A stretch of DNA of 64,000 bases from NCBI RefSeq assembly GCF_014145395.1, contig NZ_JACHTE010000001.1, forward strand, positions 310,001 through 374,000. The letters run 5' to 3'. The notes below the pieces were generated by a model, which saw nothing but the letters and a program-made list of their open reading frames with translations, was not told the origin of the DNA and searched no databases. Positions 45,713 to 57,042 of the stretch are shown here, one piece after another (the stretch's first letter is position 1; each line of letters starts with the position of its first letter). Both the position numbers and the translations under genes were made by a program. Source of the stretch: Marilutibacter penaei. GTDB taxonomy: Bacteria > Pseudomonadota > Gammaproteobacteria > Xanthomonadales > Xanthomonadaceae.

Positions 45713-46393
45713 TCAGCCGGCGACGAAGCGCCGGCCCATCCACTCGCCCAGGTCACGGATCTGCTCGGCGCAGACCTGGTGGGCCATCGGATAGGCATGC
45801 CAATCGATGGCAAAGCCCTTGCCGCGCAGCGCCCGGGCACTGGCATCGCCGCCGGCGTAGGGCACGACCGGGTCGAACTGGCCGTGCGCCATGAACAGCG
45901 GCTGCGACGGCGCCTGCACGGTAACCTCGCCCATCAGCCGCTCCGGCATCGGCAGGTAGGTCGACAGGGCGATCAGTCCTGCCAGCGGCTCGGTGCGACG
46001 GACCCCCGCCGCCAGGGTGATCGCGCCGCCCTGCGAGAAGCCGGCCAGCAGCAGGCGCGAGGCCGGCACGCCGCGGGCGGCCTCGCGGGCGATCAGCGCT
46101 TCGACCTGGACCACCGACTGGTCCACGCCCGCCTCGTCGGCACGCTGGGCGAGATTCATGTCGCGGATGTCGTACCAGGCCCGCATCGGCACGCCGTTGT
46201 TGATGGTCACCGGGCGCACCGGGGCATGCGGGAACACGAAGCGCAGCGCCGGCCAGTCCTTGCGGACCAGTTCCGGGACGATGGGGGCGAAGTCGTTGCC
46301 GTCGGCCCCGAGGCCATGCAGCCAGAGGACGGTCCAGGCCGGCGACGGGCCGGTTTCGTGTTCGACGGTTTCGAGCAGGGCGGGATCAGTCAT
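45713..46393 (-). CDS. Carboxylesterase/phospholipase, alpha/beta-hydrolase (EstB-like)
   Basis: 226 residues of the phospholipase/carboxylesterase group. TVLWLHGLGADGNDFAPIVP forms the oxyanion side, Ser lies in AGFSQGGAI, Asp in GQFDPVVPY and His in YPMAHQVC. No signal peptide. ATG at 46393. Substrate is probably short-chain or acyl-protein esters; not determinable. It diverges from the TonB receptor gene across a 182-base regulatory gap. Confidence 0.92.
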   Translation of the reverse strand: MTDPALLETVEHETGPSPAWTVLWLHGLGADGNDFAPIVPELVRKDWPALRFVFPHAPVRPVTINNGVPMRAWYDIRDMNLAQRADEAGVDQSVVQVEALIAREAARGVPASRLLLAGFSQGGAITLAAGVRRTEPLAGLIALSTYLPMPERLMGEVTVQAPSQPLFMAHGQFDPVVPYAGGDASARALRGKGFAIDWHAYPMAHQVCAEQIRDLGEWMGRRFVAG

Positions 46394-46466
46394 GGGGGCA
46401 TTGTGCCCGGGCCTGGCCGGGACGGCCATGCAATGCGGTCATCCACGGCCGTGTCGGTCGATGCAA

Positions 46467-46494
46467 TTGTTAACGCAAATCATTCCTATATACT
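46467..46494 (+). promoter_or_regulatory. Promoter with overlapping Fur-like box
   Basis: TTGTTA (46467-46472) and TATACT (46489-46494) are 16 bases apart. Between them lies a Fur-box-like 19-mer at 46469-46487 (GTTAACGCAAATCATTCCT) matching 12 of 19 consensus positions, with the AATCATT half intact. Further on, CCTGT and ACAGG form an inverted repeat around eight bases (46500-46517). Iron repression of the downstream operon is the natural reading. Confidence 0.6.
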
Positions 46495-46575
46495 TCCAGC
46501 CTGTACATACCGACAGGTACTGACGCGGCACGACCGGCTGCGTCACCGCCCACACTCGACCCAGGGGAACCCCAC

Positions 46576-48861
46576 GTGCCTCATCCGACTCGCCGCCGGC
46601 GCGCCCATGCGCGCACGAGCGTGCTGGCATCCTGCCTCCTCCTCGCGCTCCAGGCCCACGCCCAGCAGGCCCCGGGGCCTGCCGATGCCACCGAGCTCGA
46701 CCGCATCGTCGTCACCGGCGAGAAGACCGAGCGCAGCCTGCAGGAAACGACGACCAGTGTCGCGGTGACCACGGCCGAGCGCATCGAGCAGGAGAACCTG
46801 CAGGGACTGGGCGACATCCTCGACCGCACCGCCAACGTCACCCGCATGTACGGCGACCGCGGCTTCACCATCCGCGGCATCGCCAACGAGGCCGGCGCGC
46901 CCAACCCGTTGGCGACGATCTACGTCGACGGCGCGGCACTGCCGAGCCAGGTCAGCGATTCGGGCCCGACCGACCTGTGGGACATCGCCCAGGTGGAGAT
47001 CCTGCGCGGCCCGCAGTCGACCCTGCAGGGCGAGAACGCGCTGGCCGGCGCCATCGTGATCCGTTCCGAGGACCCGACCATGGACGGGTCCGGCCGCGCC
47101 CGCGCGCTGTATTCCGACCCCTCCGACCGTCGCCTGTCGGTGGCGGCCGGCGGCCCGCTGATCCAGGACGAACTGGCCTTCCGCGTCTCCATCGACGACC
47201 GCGATTTCGACGGCTTCATCGACAACCCCACCCGCGGCGACATGGAAGATGCGCGCGAGTCGACCACCGCGCGGGCGAAGCTGCTGTGGACCCCCGCCTG
47301 GGCCGAGGGCCTGACCGCGCGCCTGGGCTACCTGCGCGACGACCGCGACGGGCCGTACATGTACGCCTATGCGCGCAATGACGTGCCGGACTACTGGGAC
47401 GACCGCGTCAACACCTCCGACTACCCGTCGGCCAGCGATGCGCTCGGGCAGATGGCGACGCTCGAGCTGGACTATGCCTTCGATGGCCCGTGGACGCTGA
47501 GCTCGGTGACCGCCTGGTCCGATACCGACATGGACCGCAGCTACGACACCGACCTGACCGAGAACCCCGAGGCCTGGGGCGACACCGACGAGAACTACGG
47601 GACGCTGTCGCAGGAACTGCGCCTGCATTACGACGGCGACCGCCTGCGCGGGCTGGTCGGCCTGTACGGCTCGCGCCGTGACATGGACAACGTCAGCGAC
47701 AACCGCACCAACGTGGAGACGCCGGTCGACACCATCGCCGCGGTCCTGATGGGCGCGGGCCTCGACCCGGCCACGGCCGGTTACGTCGCCGGCCTGTACG
47801 CGCAGGCCCTGCCGGTGATCCCGGTCGCCTACGTCAGCGATGCGCAGTCGGAATCGCAGAACCTGGCGCTGTTCGCCGACGTCGAATTCGACCTGACCGA
47901 ACGCCTGGCCCTGCTCGGCGGCTTCCGCTACGACACCGAGGAATACACCTTCGGCGGCGTCACCACGGCCCAGTTCATGGGCACCCTGCCCGACCCCAAT
48001 GCCTTCGGTCCGGCGCTCGCGCCGGCCATCGACGGGATCAACATGGCCGTGCTCGGCCTGGTCCAGCAGGCCAACAGCGTCACCCCGGAAAGCACCCGCG
48101 ACTTCGATGCCTTCCTGCCCAAGCTTGGCCTGCGCTTCGACATCAACGACACCCTGAGCACCGGCCTGGTCATGCAGCGCGGCTACCGCTCGGGCGGCTC
48201 GTCGTTCAACATCGCGCGTGGCCAGATTTTCGCCTACGACCCGGAGTTCACCTGGAACACCGAACTGTCGCTGCGCGGCAACTGGCTCGACGGCCGCTTC
48301 AGCCTGGCCGCGAATGCCTATTACATCGACTGGACCGACAAGCAGGTCACCGCGCTGTTCGGCCTGAACGACTTCGACTACCACACCGTCAACGCCGGCA
48401 AGGCGCACCTGTACGGCTTCGAGCTGGAGGCCACCCACTACGTCAACGCGACCTTCGACTGGTACGCCTCGGTCGGCTATTCGCGCACGCAGTTCGACGA
48501 GTTCGACGTCAGCGACGGCGCCCAGGTCGAGGATTACAGCGGCTCCGAGTTCCCGTACGCGCCGCGCTGGACCTACGCGGTGGGCGGCAACGTCCACCTG
48601 GGCGAGCACTGGGTCGGCAACCTCAACGCCAACTACCGCAGCAGCGTCACGCCGGATATCGGCAGCGACGCACGCCACCTGCCTTCGCGCGTCCTGGTCA
48701 ACGCAAAGTTCGGCTATGAAGCCATGAACTGGGGCGCCTATGTGTTCGCCAACAACCTGTTCGACGAGGCGTACACCCAATACGCCTGGTCGGACGACTC
48801 GCCGAACGTGATCCTCGGCGCGCCGCGCGTCATCGGTGTCGGCGTGGACGTGCGCTGGTAG
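46576..48861 (+). CDS. TonB-dependent outer-membrane receptor (iron uptake)
   Basis: 761 residues from a GTG. Signal peptide ending AHAQQ, TonB box-like ELDRIVVTGEKTERSLQETT, plug domain (FTIRGIANEAGAPNPLATIY then VEILRGPQSTLQGENALAGA) and a 22-strand barrel ending in Trp. Transports a ferric siderophore or similar ligand; the ligand cannot be told. It heads an operon with DUF3325, DUF3649 and PepSY genes, a set typical of siderophore utilisation loci. Confidence 0.93.
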   Translation: MPHPTRRRRAHARTSVLASCLLLALQAHAQQAPGPADATELDRIVVTGEKTERSLQETTTSVAVTTAERIEQENLQGLGDILDRTANVTRMYGDRGFTIRGIANEAGAPNPLATIYVDGAALPSQVSDSGPTDLWDIAQVEILRGPQSTLQGENALAGAIVIRSEDPTMDGSGRARALYSDPSDRRLSVAAGGPLIQDELAFRVSIDDRDFDGFIDNPTRGDMEDARESTTARAKLLWTPAWAEGLTARLGYLRDDRDGPYMYAYARNDVPDYWDDRVNTSDYPSASDALGQMATLELDYAFDGPWTLSSVTAWSDTDMDRSYDTDLTENPEAWGDTDENYGTLSQELRLHYDGDRLRGLVGLYGSRRDMDNVSDNRTNVETPVDTIAAVLMGAGLDPATAGYVAGLYAQALPVIPVAYVSDAQSESQNLALFADVEFDLTERLALLGGFRYDTEEYTFGGVTTAQFMGTLPDPNAFGPALAPAIDGINMAVLGLVQQANSVTPESTRDFDAFLPKLGLRFDINDTLSTGLVMQRGYRSGGSSFNIARGQIFAYDPEFTWNTELSLRGNWLDGRFSLAANAYYIDWTDKQVTALFGLNDFDYHTVNAGKAHLYGFELEATHYVNATFDWYASVGYSRTQFDEFDVSDGAQVEDYSGSEFPYAPRWTYAVGGNVHLGEHWVGNLNANYRSSVTPDIGSDARHLPSRVLVNAKFGYEAMNWGAYVFANNLFDEAYTQYAWSDDSPNVILGAPRVIGVGVDVRW

Positions 48862-48870
48862 CCTGCCGCG

Positions 48871-49149
48871 ATGACCCTCGCCTACCTCGCCTGCGCCCTG
48901 TTCGCCGCACTCGGCTTTTACCTGGGCTGCCGCCACCAGCGCCTGTGGCCGCTGGGCGAGGGCCATGCGCGACTGGCACACTGGGCAGGCTGGGGTTTCA
49001 GCCTGCTGTCGCTCGTCGCCGCGATCCGCCTGCTGGGCGTGTGGGCCGGGGTGTTCTCGGCACTGACCGCGCTGATGCTGGTGCTGGTGCTCCTGCCTTA
49101 CCTGGACGGGTGGCGCCAGTTGCGCAAGGGGGCTGCCGATGTGGGCTAA
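48871..49149 (+). CDS. DUF3325-like small membrane protein
   Basis: 92 residues with three membrane segments (YLACALFAALGFYLGCRHQR, GFSLLSLVAAIRLLGV, ALTALMLVLVLLPYL). Fits DUF3325 proteins, which accompany PepSY reductases next to TonB receptors. Nine bases after the receptor stop; overlaps the next gene by 11 bases. Biochemical role unknown. Confidence 0.72.
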   Translation: MTLAYLACALFAALGFYLGCRHQRLWPLGEGHARLAHWAGWGFSLLSLVAAIRLLGVWAGVFSALTALMLVLVLLPYLDGWRQLRKGAADVG

Positions 49150-49414
49150 GTCCTTCGCCGCGGCGCTGCTGGGCCTGCCGCTGACGGTTGGCATCATCGG
49201 CCTGGTCGCGTTGCTGTGGCCGGGACCGATCGAGCGCACCGCGCTGCCCTGGCTGCTGATGTCGTTCCCGCTCTGGATCGGCGTGATGTCGATGGCCTTC
49301 GCCTTCCGCAGCGGGCTGCGCGCCTGGTTGTGGATGGGCGGCGCCACCGCCCTGTGTTTCGCCCTCATCCACGGGGCCAAGCTGCTGGGCTGGACCGCGG
49401 AGCTGCCGGCATGA
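49139..49414 (+). CDS. DUF3649-like iron-uptake membrane protein
   Basis: 91 residues, three membrane segments (AAALLGLPLTVGIIGLVALL, WLLMSFPLWIGVMSMAFAF, ATALCFALIHGAKLLGW). Resembles DUF3649 proteins of iron-uptake operons. Stop overlaps the PepSY start as ATGA. Function inferred from neighbours. Confidence 0.7.
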   Translation: MWAKSFAAALLGLPLTVGIIGLVALLWPGPIERTALPWLLMSFPLWIGVMSMAFAFRSGLRAWLWMGGATALCFALIHGAKLLGWTAELPA

Positions 49415-50991
49415 AGGCGGCGACCCTGCGCATCTTCCTGGCGGTCCATACCTGGGTGGGCCTGGTCGCCGGCATGGCGCTGTTCATCGCGTTCTATGCC
49501 GGCGCGATCACGGTGTTCGAGCACGAACTGCAGGGCTGGGAACACCCGGCCGAGCCGATGCCGACCCGCGAGGCCGGGTTCGCCGAGTCGCAGGCGCTGG
49601 TCGAGGCGGTGCTCGCGGGACACCCCGAGGCCGACCACCAGTTCTTCCTCACCCTGCCCGGCCACCATGGCCCGGAGCCCGTGCTGTTCTGGTTCGACGA
49701 GGCCAGCGGTGCGCAGCAGCGCTTCACCCTCGACGAGGCCGGCCAGCTGCAGCAACGCGACGCGCGCGCCGGCTGGATCGAATACATCTACGACCTGCAC
49801 TTCACCGCCGGCCTGCCCCGCACGCTGGGCATCTACCTGTTCGGCGTGTTCTGCATCCTCTATGGACTCGCCCTCGTGAGTGGCGTGGTGATCTATGCGC
49901 CGGCCTTCCTCAAGGACCTGATGGCGCTGCGCATCGGCCGCAACGTCAAGCGGCTGTGGCAGGACGCGCACAACGTCGTCGGCATGCTGTCGCTGCCGTT
50001 CCACATCATCTTCGCGTGGAGCGGTGCGGTGCTGACGATCGGCTTCGTCATGCTCGCGCCGTTCCAGTTCCTGGTGTTCGAGAACAAGCTGCTGACGATC
50101 CTGGAGCGCGACTTCGAGGTCGCCGCCCACGTGGAACCCGCCGGCGAACCGCGGCCCATGCTGCCGGTGGCCGAGCTGGTGCGCCTGGGCGAACGTGCGC
50201 TGCCGGGCATCGAGATCGACGGCATCTCCTACCACGAGGCCGGCGACGCCAACGCGCAGGCGACGATGTTCGGCGCGCTGCCGCAGCGCCGCCTCAATTC
50301 GATGGGCGGCATCGCGGTCAACGCCGCCACCGGCGAACTGCAGAACGCGGTCGGGCCGAAGGACTTCACCCCCGGCATGGCCATGCTGCGCGGCATCCAG
50401 CACCTGCATTACGGCAACTTCGGCGCCAGCGCGGTGAAGTGGCTGTACTTCGTGCTCGGCCTCGCCGGCGCTTTCCTGTTCTACAGCGGCAACCTGCTGT
50501 GGGTCGAGGCACGCCGCAAGCGCCGCCAGGTCGAGCAGCCGCGACGCACGCGGGTGATGGCCGGGATCACGCTCGGCGTCTGCCTGGGCTGCGTGGCCGG
50601 CGTGTCCGCGCTGTTCCTCGGCGCGGTGTTCCTGCCGGGCACCGGCGCCGCCCTGGTCTACAACGCGGTGTTCCTGGCCTGCGTGGCCTGGGGCCTGCTG
50701 CGTCCGCCGCCGCGCGCCGCGTTCGAACTGCTGTGGCTGTGCGTCGTGTTGACCGCGCTGATCCCGGTCGCCGGCTGGATCGGGTCGGGCGAGCACCTGT
50801 TCGCCGCGGCGTGGCAGGGCCACTGGCACCGCTTCCTGATCGATGCGACCGCGCTGGTGATGGCGCTGGCGTTCTGGCGGATGGCGGTGGCGACGCTCCA
50901 TCGCGCGCGCACCGGCGACCCGAACAGCGTGTGGGCGCTGGGTACCCGTCCCGATGGCGTACCACCATCCGGCACCACCGAGCCGGCCTGA
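49411..50991 (+). CDS. PepSY-domain membrane protein, probable ferric-siderophore reductase
   Basis: 526 residues of the PepSY-associated TM family. It begins RIFLAVHTWVGLVAGMALFI and has about five or six membrane segments, with His residues in HTWVG, YDLHFTAGLPRT, DAHNVVGMLSLPFH and IQHLHYGNFG that could hold haem. Periplasmic PepSY-like loops lie between. Relatives reduce ferric siderophores in the periplasm or inner membrane. Last gene of the iron operon. Confidence 0.86.
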   Translation: MKAATLRIFLAVHTWVGLVAGMALFIAFYAGAITVFEHELQGWEHPAEPMPTREAGFAESQALVEAVLAGHPEADHQFFLTLPGHHGPEPVLFWFDEASGAQQRFTLDEAGQLQQRDARAGWIEYIYDLHFTAGLPRTLGIYLFGVFCILYGLALVSGVVIYAPAFLKDLMALRIGRNVKRLWQDAHNVVGMLSLPFHIIFAWSGAVLTIGFVMLAPFQFLVFENKLLTILERDFEVAAHVEPAGEPRPMLPVAELVRLGERALPGIEIDGISYHEAGDANAQATMFGALPQRRLNSMGGIAVNAATGELQNAVGPKDFTPGMAMLRGIQHLHYGNFGASAVKWLYFVLGLAGAFLFYSGNLLWVEARRKRRQVEQPRRTRVMAGITLGVCLGCVAGVSALFLGAVFLPGTGAALVYNAVFLACVAWGLLRPPPRAAFELLWLCVVLTALIPVAGWIGSGEHLFAAAWQGHWHRFLIDATALVMALAFWRMAVATLHRARTGDPNSVWALGTRPDGVPPSGTTEPA

Positions 50992-51185
50992 ACGACGCAC
51001 ATCCGCACCCCGGGCCTGCCGGAAGGGCGCTCCACGCTGCCCTCCGTTCATTTTGAGGCGCCACGCCCGTGTGGGAAGATGCGCGCGCGCAGTTCTCCGC
51101 AGGTGCCGGGATGTCCATCATCGCCGCACTCGGGGCTTGCGCGACCAGGTGCGGGCGTGGGGACCGGCACTATCCAGGAGTAACG

Positions 51186-52853
51186 ATGTCACTCAGGGCC
51201 TGGCTCATGGGCATGCTGGCGTGGGCGCTGTTCGCGCCGCCGGCATGGGCAGGGGCAATCGACGTCTCGCAGGTCAACGAGCTGCCGCTGTCGCACCAGC
51301 TGCAGGTGCTTGAGGATCCGCAGCACGGGCTGGACCTCGCGTCGGCCATGCAATCACGGGATTTCGCGCCGCCGCCCGGTGACCGGACCAACTTCGGCTT
51401 CTCGCGTTCGACCTGGTGGGTGCGGATCGACCTCGGGAATCCGACTGGCACGCCGGTACGTCTGGTGCTCCGGCAGGACTACCCGCTGATCGACACGATC
51501 GACCTGTGGCAGGTGCAGGACGGCCAGATACAGGGCGATGTCGCCACCGGCGACCGCCGACCCTTCGACAGCCGGCCGATCGGCACGCGTGACTTCCTGT
51601 TCCCGCTGGAGGTCGCCCCCGGTTCGACGCAGCAGGTCTACCTGCGCATGCGGACCAGCGGCTCCATGAACATCGGCCTGTCGCTGGTGGACCCCAGCAC
51701 GCTCGTGGAAGGCCAGGACGTCCGGCAACTGGGCTTCGGCCTCTATTTCGGCGGCTTCTTCGTCCTGATCGCGTACAACATCTTCATATTCCTCGCGGTG
51801 CGCGACCGGCCGTTCTCCTACTACCTGCTGTACGTGCTCAGCTACGGGCTGTACTTCTCGATCATCGACGGCCTTGCGTTCCAGTATTTCTGGCCAGGGC
51901 AGCCCGCCTGGGGCAACACCAGCCTGGTGGTGATGCTCGCGCTGACCCTGCTGTTCGGCATGCGCTTCACCCGCAGCTTCCTCGACACACCGCAGCTGAC
52001 ACCGCGCCTGGACTGGGTCGCGCGCGCGCTGGAAGTGCTGTCGGTCGTCGCGTTCGCCGGCGCGTTCCTGCTCGACTACAACCAGATCATCGTCCCGATC
52101 TCCTACCTGACCATCGCGATCACCGCGATGATCATCACCATGGGCATCATCGGCGTGTTGCACGGCAGCGTGTCGGCGCGCTACTTCATGATCGCCTGGG
52201 GCGTGCTGTTGTCCGCGGTGATGGTGTTCATGGCCAAGTCCTTCGGCTGGCTGCCGCACAACCCCTTCACCCAGAACGCGTTCCAGATCGGCTCGCTGCT
52301 GGAAATGGTGCTGCTGTCGCTCGCGCTCGCCCACCGCGTGCGCGAGATCAACCACCTCAGCCGCACCGACGCCCTGACCCAGCTGCCCAACCGCCGGACC
52401 TTCGACGAGGCGCTGGACCGCGAGTTCGAACGCCACCTGCAGCGCGGCCAGCCGGTTGCGGTGCTGGTCGCCGACATCGACCACTTCAAGCAGGTCAACG
52501 ACACCCACGGCCATGCCTTCGGAGACAAGGTGCTGCGCCGTGCCGCCAAGGCCCTGGCCGACCACGTCGGTGCCAGCGGCGGCCGCCGGATGGCCTTCCG
52601 CTACGGCGGCGAAGAGTTCGCCGTGCTGCTGCCCGGCGAGGACGGGGCACAGGCCCGCGAAACCGCCGAGGCCCTGCGCCGCGCGGTCGAGCAGGAACTG
52701 GCCGCGCTGATCCCGGTCACCATCAGCATCGGCGGCGCCTCCACCGGCGACGGCACGCACGAGAACCACCACGCGCTGTTCTCCGCCGCCGACCGCGCGC
52801 TGTATGCCGCCAAGCGCGCCGGGCGCAACCGGGTGATGTTCGATCCGGTGTAG
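51186..52853 (+). CDS. 7TMR-DISM diguanylate cyclase
   Basis: 555 residues. Signal peptide (GMLAWALFAPPAWAG), periplasmic 7TMR-DISM sensing domain (about 25-180; FSRSTWWVRIDLGNPTGTP), seven membrane segments (about 190-385), and a cytoplasmic GGDEF domain with RTDALTQLPNRR and the active-site variant YGGEEF. The upstream inhibitory RxxD site is absent (RRMAFRYGGEEF). It should make cyclic di-GMP in response to a periplasmic ligand, perhaps a carbohydrate. ATG 51186 has AGGAG six bases before it; upstream in-frame extension lacks a signal. Confidence 0.91.
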   Translation: MSLRAWLMGMLAWALFAPPAWAGAIDVSQVNELPLSHQLQVLEDPQHGLDLASAMQSRDFAPPPGDRTNFGFSRSTWWVRIDLGNPTGTPVRLVLRQDYPLIDTIDLWQVQDGQIQGDVATGDRRPFDSRPIGTRDFLFPLEVAPGSTQQVYLRMRTSGSMNIGLSLVDPSTLVEGQDVRQLGFGLYFGGFFVLIAYNIFIFLAVRDRPFSYYLLYVLSYGLYFSIIDGLAFQYFWPGQPAWGNTSLVVMLALTLLFGMRFTRSFLDTPQLTPRLDWVARALEVLSVVAFAGAFLLDYNQIIVPISYLTIAITAMIITMGIIGVLHGSVSARYFMIAWGVLLSAVMVFMAKSFGWLPHNPFTQNAFQIGSLLEMVLLSLALAHRVREINHLSRTDALTQLPNRRTFDEALDREFERHLQRGQPVAVLVADIDHFKQVNDTHGHAFGDKVLRRAAKALADHVGASGGRRMAFRYGGEEFAVLLPGEDGAQARETAEALRRAVEQELAALIPVTISIGGASTGDGTHENHHALFSAADRALYAAKRAGRNRVMFDPV

Positions 52854-52862
52854 ATGAGGGAG

Positions 52863-52938
52863 TGGTGGGCCCACCAGGATTCGAACCTGGAACCAAAGGA
52901 TTATGAGTCCTCTGCTCTAACCGTTGAGCTATAGGCCC
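52863..52938 (-). tRNA. tRNA-Ile2 (anticodon CAU, lysidine type)
   Basis: 76-nt cloverleaf with encoded CCA. The acceptor stem is GGGCCTA paired with TGGGCCC (one G-U), the T-arm is CCAGG-TTCGAAT-CCTGG, and the anticodon loop is CTCATAA. CAU could mean Met or Ile2; the C4-G69 and C5-G68 pairs and the short D-loop favour the TilS-modified tRNA-Ile(CAU) over elongator tRNA-Met. Confidence 0.9.
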
Positions 52939-53051
52939 GGAGGGGTGCGGCGAGGCGCGAGCGCGACCGGGGGCAAATGGTAGCAGTGCGCAGGCGGGAA
53001 CAAACCGCTTGTGGCACAGTTCGGGGACGTCCACTGGACTGGGGTCCCCCG

Positions 53052-54116
53052 ATGTTCCGACGCCTTGCCCTTGCCCTCCTGCTGTCTTTCGGTGGTGTCG
53101 AAGCCGAAGCCTCCACCCCGTTCTGGGGCGACCGCGAATCGACCACGAGCGACGTCACGCCGTCCGAACTCGAACCGGGCCAGTGGGTGTGGATGCCACA
53201 GAACGCGCCCTCCGGCCCGATCGTGGTGGTGGTCAGCCTGACCGAGCAGCTCGCCTACGCCTATCGCAATGGGGTGCTGATCGGCTATTCGACGGTGAGC
53301 ACCGGCAAGAAGGGCTACCAGACGCCGACCGGGGTGTTCACCACGCTGCAGAAGGACAAGGACCACCGCTCCTCCATCTACAACAACGCCGCCATGCCCT
53401 ACACGCAGCGGCTGACCTGGGGCGGCGTGGCCCTGCATGCCGGTGGGCTGCCGGGCTACCCCTCCTCGCACGGCTGCGTGCACCTGCCGTCGGCATTCGC
53501 CGCGGACCTGTTCGAAGTCAGTCCGCTCGGCATGACCGTGGTGGTGGCCGACGATGCCGATTCGCCGGCCGATGTCGCCCACCCGGGCCTGCTGTCGCCC
53601 GTGGACGCCACGACCGGCGCCGAGCCCACGGTGCCCCGGCTGCACACCGGCGAGGCCTACCGCTGGCAGCCGGAACTGGCACCGGGAGGCCCGCTCTCGA
53701 TCGTCGTCAGCACCGCCGACCGCCGGGTGCTGGTCTATCGCAACGGGGTCGAGATCGGCCGCACCCGGATGGTGCTGAAGGATGGCGACCGGCCGCTGGG
53801 CACCCATGTCTACACCGTGCTCGGGGATGCGGAGGCCGATGCGACGGGCCGCATGCCGGCCAGCTACGAACCGCGCTGGAGCGCGGTCAGCCTGCCGGGC
53901 CACGAAGCCGACGCGGGCCTCCCGATGGACCCTGCCGAGGCCGCCCGCGTGGTGCTGCCGCCGCCCTTCATCGCCGCGGCCACCCCCTACCTGGCCCCTG
54001 GTACGACCTTGATGGTGACCGACGCGCCGATCCTGCCGTCGACCACCGGCGTGGAAATGACGGTGGTCACCAATACCCCGCCGGAGGGGGACGGGGGCGC
54101 GGCCGAGGCGAACTGA
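53052..54116 (+). CDS. L,D-transpeptidase family protein with duplicated YkuD-like unit
   Basis: 354 residues with signal peptide (LALALLLSFGGVEAEA). The first half is a YkuD domain: PIVVVVSLTEQLAYAYRNGV, STGKKGYQTPTGVF, and the catalytic stretch HAGGLPGYPSSHGCVHLP with Cys, where the usual Arg after HGCV is His. The second half repeats the opening strands (PLSIVVSTADRRVLVYRNGV, GTHVYTVLG) but lacks Cys and His, so it is probably a non-catalytic copy. It would cross-link or anchor peptidoglycan in the periplasm. Starts 113 bases from the divergent tRNA gene. Confidence 0.88.
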   Translation: MFRRLALALLLSFGGVEAEASTPFWGDRESTTSDVTPSELEPGQWVWMPQNAPSGPIVVVVSLTEQLAYAYRNGVLIGYSTVSTGKKGYQTPTGVFTTLQKDKDHRSSIYNNAAMPYTQRLTWGGVALHAGGLPGYPSSHGCVHLPSAFAADLFEVSPLGMTVVVADDADSPADVAHPGLLSPVDATTGAEPTVPRLHTGEAYRWQPELAPGGPLSIVVSTADRRVLVYRNGVEIGRTRMVLKDGDRPLGTHVYTVLGDAEADATGRMPASYEPRWSAVSLPGHEADAGLPMDPAEAARVVLPPPFIAAATPYLAPGTTLMVTDAPILPSTTGVEMTVVTNTPPEGDGGAAEAN

Positions 54117-54315
54117 CCGCCATAGTCCGGAAACGTGACCGCCGTCGGCGCGGCGCCCGTCGCATTCAGCGGCAGTGGGGTGGCGTGCACGTAATGTGAA
54201 GGACTGACGCGCCGTCCTGGTCAAGCGTGTCCCGGCGTCCATCGCCGGGACCGGCTATGAGGCGGCGACGGAGCCCGGTACAGGCTTCGCCCCCCTTGCA
54301 AACCCGGTACCTTCC

Positions 54316-55050
54316 ATGACTCGACACGCGACCCGTCTCGCCTTGCCGTTGCTGGGCCTGCTTGCCCTCGCACCCTCGTCCCAGGCCGAAGAACCCCTTG
54401 CCACCGCGTTGACCCGGGCCGCGCCCGAGGCGGACGCCGGCATGCTGACCCTCGCTGCACGCTCGCTGGAATGCGCCCTGCGCATGCGTCCCGAACAGCA
54501 CCCCCGGCGCCTGGCGGTGATCGACTTCTCCAAGCCGTCCACCGAACACCGGCTGTGGGTGTTCGACCTGGAGACACGCGAGCTGACGCTCACTGACTAC
54601 GTGGCCCACGGCCAGGGTTCCGGCGGCATCAACACCACCGACTTCTCGAACCGGCCCGGCAGCCACCAGACCAGCCTGGGCATGTTCCGCACGAGCGAAA
54701 CCTACGTCGGCCGCAACGGATACTCCTTGCGACTGGATGGCCTGGAGCCCGGCTTCAACGACCGCGCGCGGGACCGCGCGATCGTGATGCACGGCGCCGA
54801 CTACGTCAGCGAAGGGGCCATCAAGCGCCTCGGGCGACTCGGCCGCAGCTGGGGCTGCCCGGCGGTGCGCGCGGACATCGCCCGCACCCTGATCGACGAC
54901 ATCAAGAACGGCCAGTACCTGTTCGCCTACTATCCGGACCCGGACTGGCTGCACAAGTCCGCGCTGTTCACCTGTCCCGCCGAAGGCACGCCGCCGCTGC
55001 GCACCCGCACCGCGGGACGTCCCGGCACGCTGGATGGCCACGCGGAGTAG
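54316..55050 (+). CDS. Murein L,D-transpeptidase catalytic-domain family protein (YkuD_2)
   Basis: 244 residues with signal peptide ending SSQAEE. The conserved core is IDFSKPSTEHRLWVFDLETR, VAHGQGSGG, TSLGMFRTSETYVGRNGYSL, IVMHGADYVS and the Cys motif GRSWGCPAV. This family is distinct from classical YkuD proteins and its activity is inferred. It follows the other L,D-transpeptidase-like gene by 199 bases; that gap shows nothing recognisable. Confidence 0.86.
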   Translation: MTRHATRLALPLLGLLALAPSSQAEEPLATALTRAAPEADAGMLTLAARSLECALRMRPEQHPRRLAVIDFSKPSTEHRLWVFDLETRELTLTDYVAHGQGSGGINTTDFSNRPGSHQTSLGMFRTSETYVGRNGYSLRLDGLEPGFNDRARDRAIVMHGADYVSEGAIKRLGRLGRSWGCPAVRADIARTLIDDIKNGQYLFAYYPDPDWLHKSALFTCPAEGTPPLRTRTAGRPGTLDGHAE

Positions 55051-55112
55051 GCGCTCCCGCCCTAACCACGCGCTGGCATCTCGCCATCTCGCCATCGCTT
55101 GATGCGCACATG

Positions 55113-55142
55113 AAAAAGCCCCGCCTTGCAGCGGGGCTTTTT
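55113..55142. terminator. Bidirectional intrinsic terminator
   Basis: A perfect 12-bp stem (55113-55124 with 55131-55142) around CTTGCA, with A-run and T-run at the ends. It serves both the rightward YkuD_2 gene and the leftward rpoD gene, whose stop lies 31 bases away. Confidence 0.93.
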
Positions 55143-55173
55143 CTTTCGTCGATGCCTGCGGGCTTGCGCCCGG

Positions 55174-57042
<1,869 letters not shown>

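Noticed and set aside
46543-51051. 1500-codon open frame antisense to the iron operon
   Set aside because: Covers four coherent sense genes with signal peptides and membrane segments; no homology in the antisense product.
52863-52938. tRNA called as elongator tRNA-Met because of its CAU anticodon
   Set aside because: C4-G69 and C5-G68 pairs and the 76-nt D-loop layout fit the lysidine-modified tRNA-Ile2 better.
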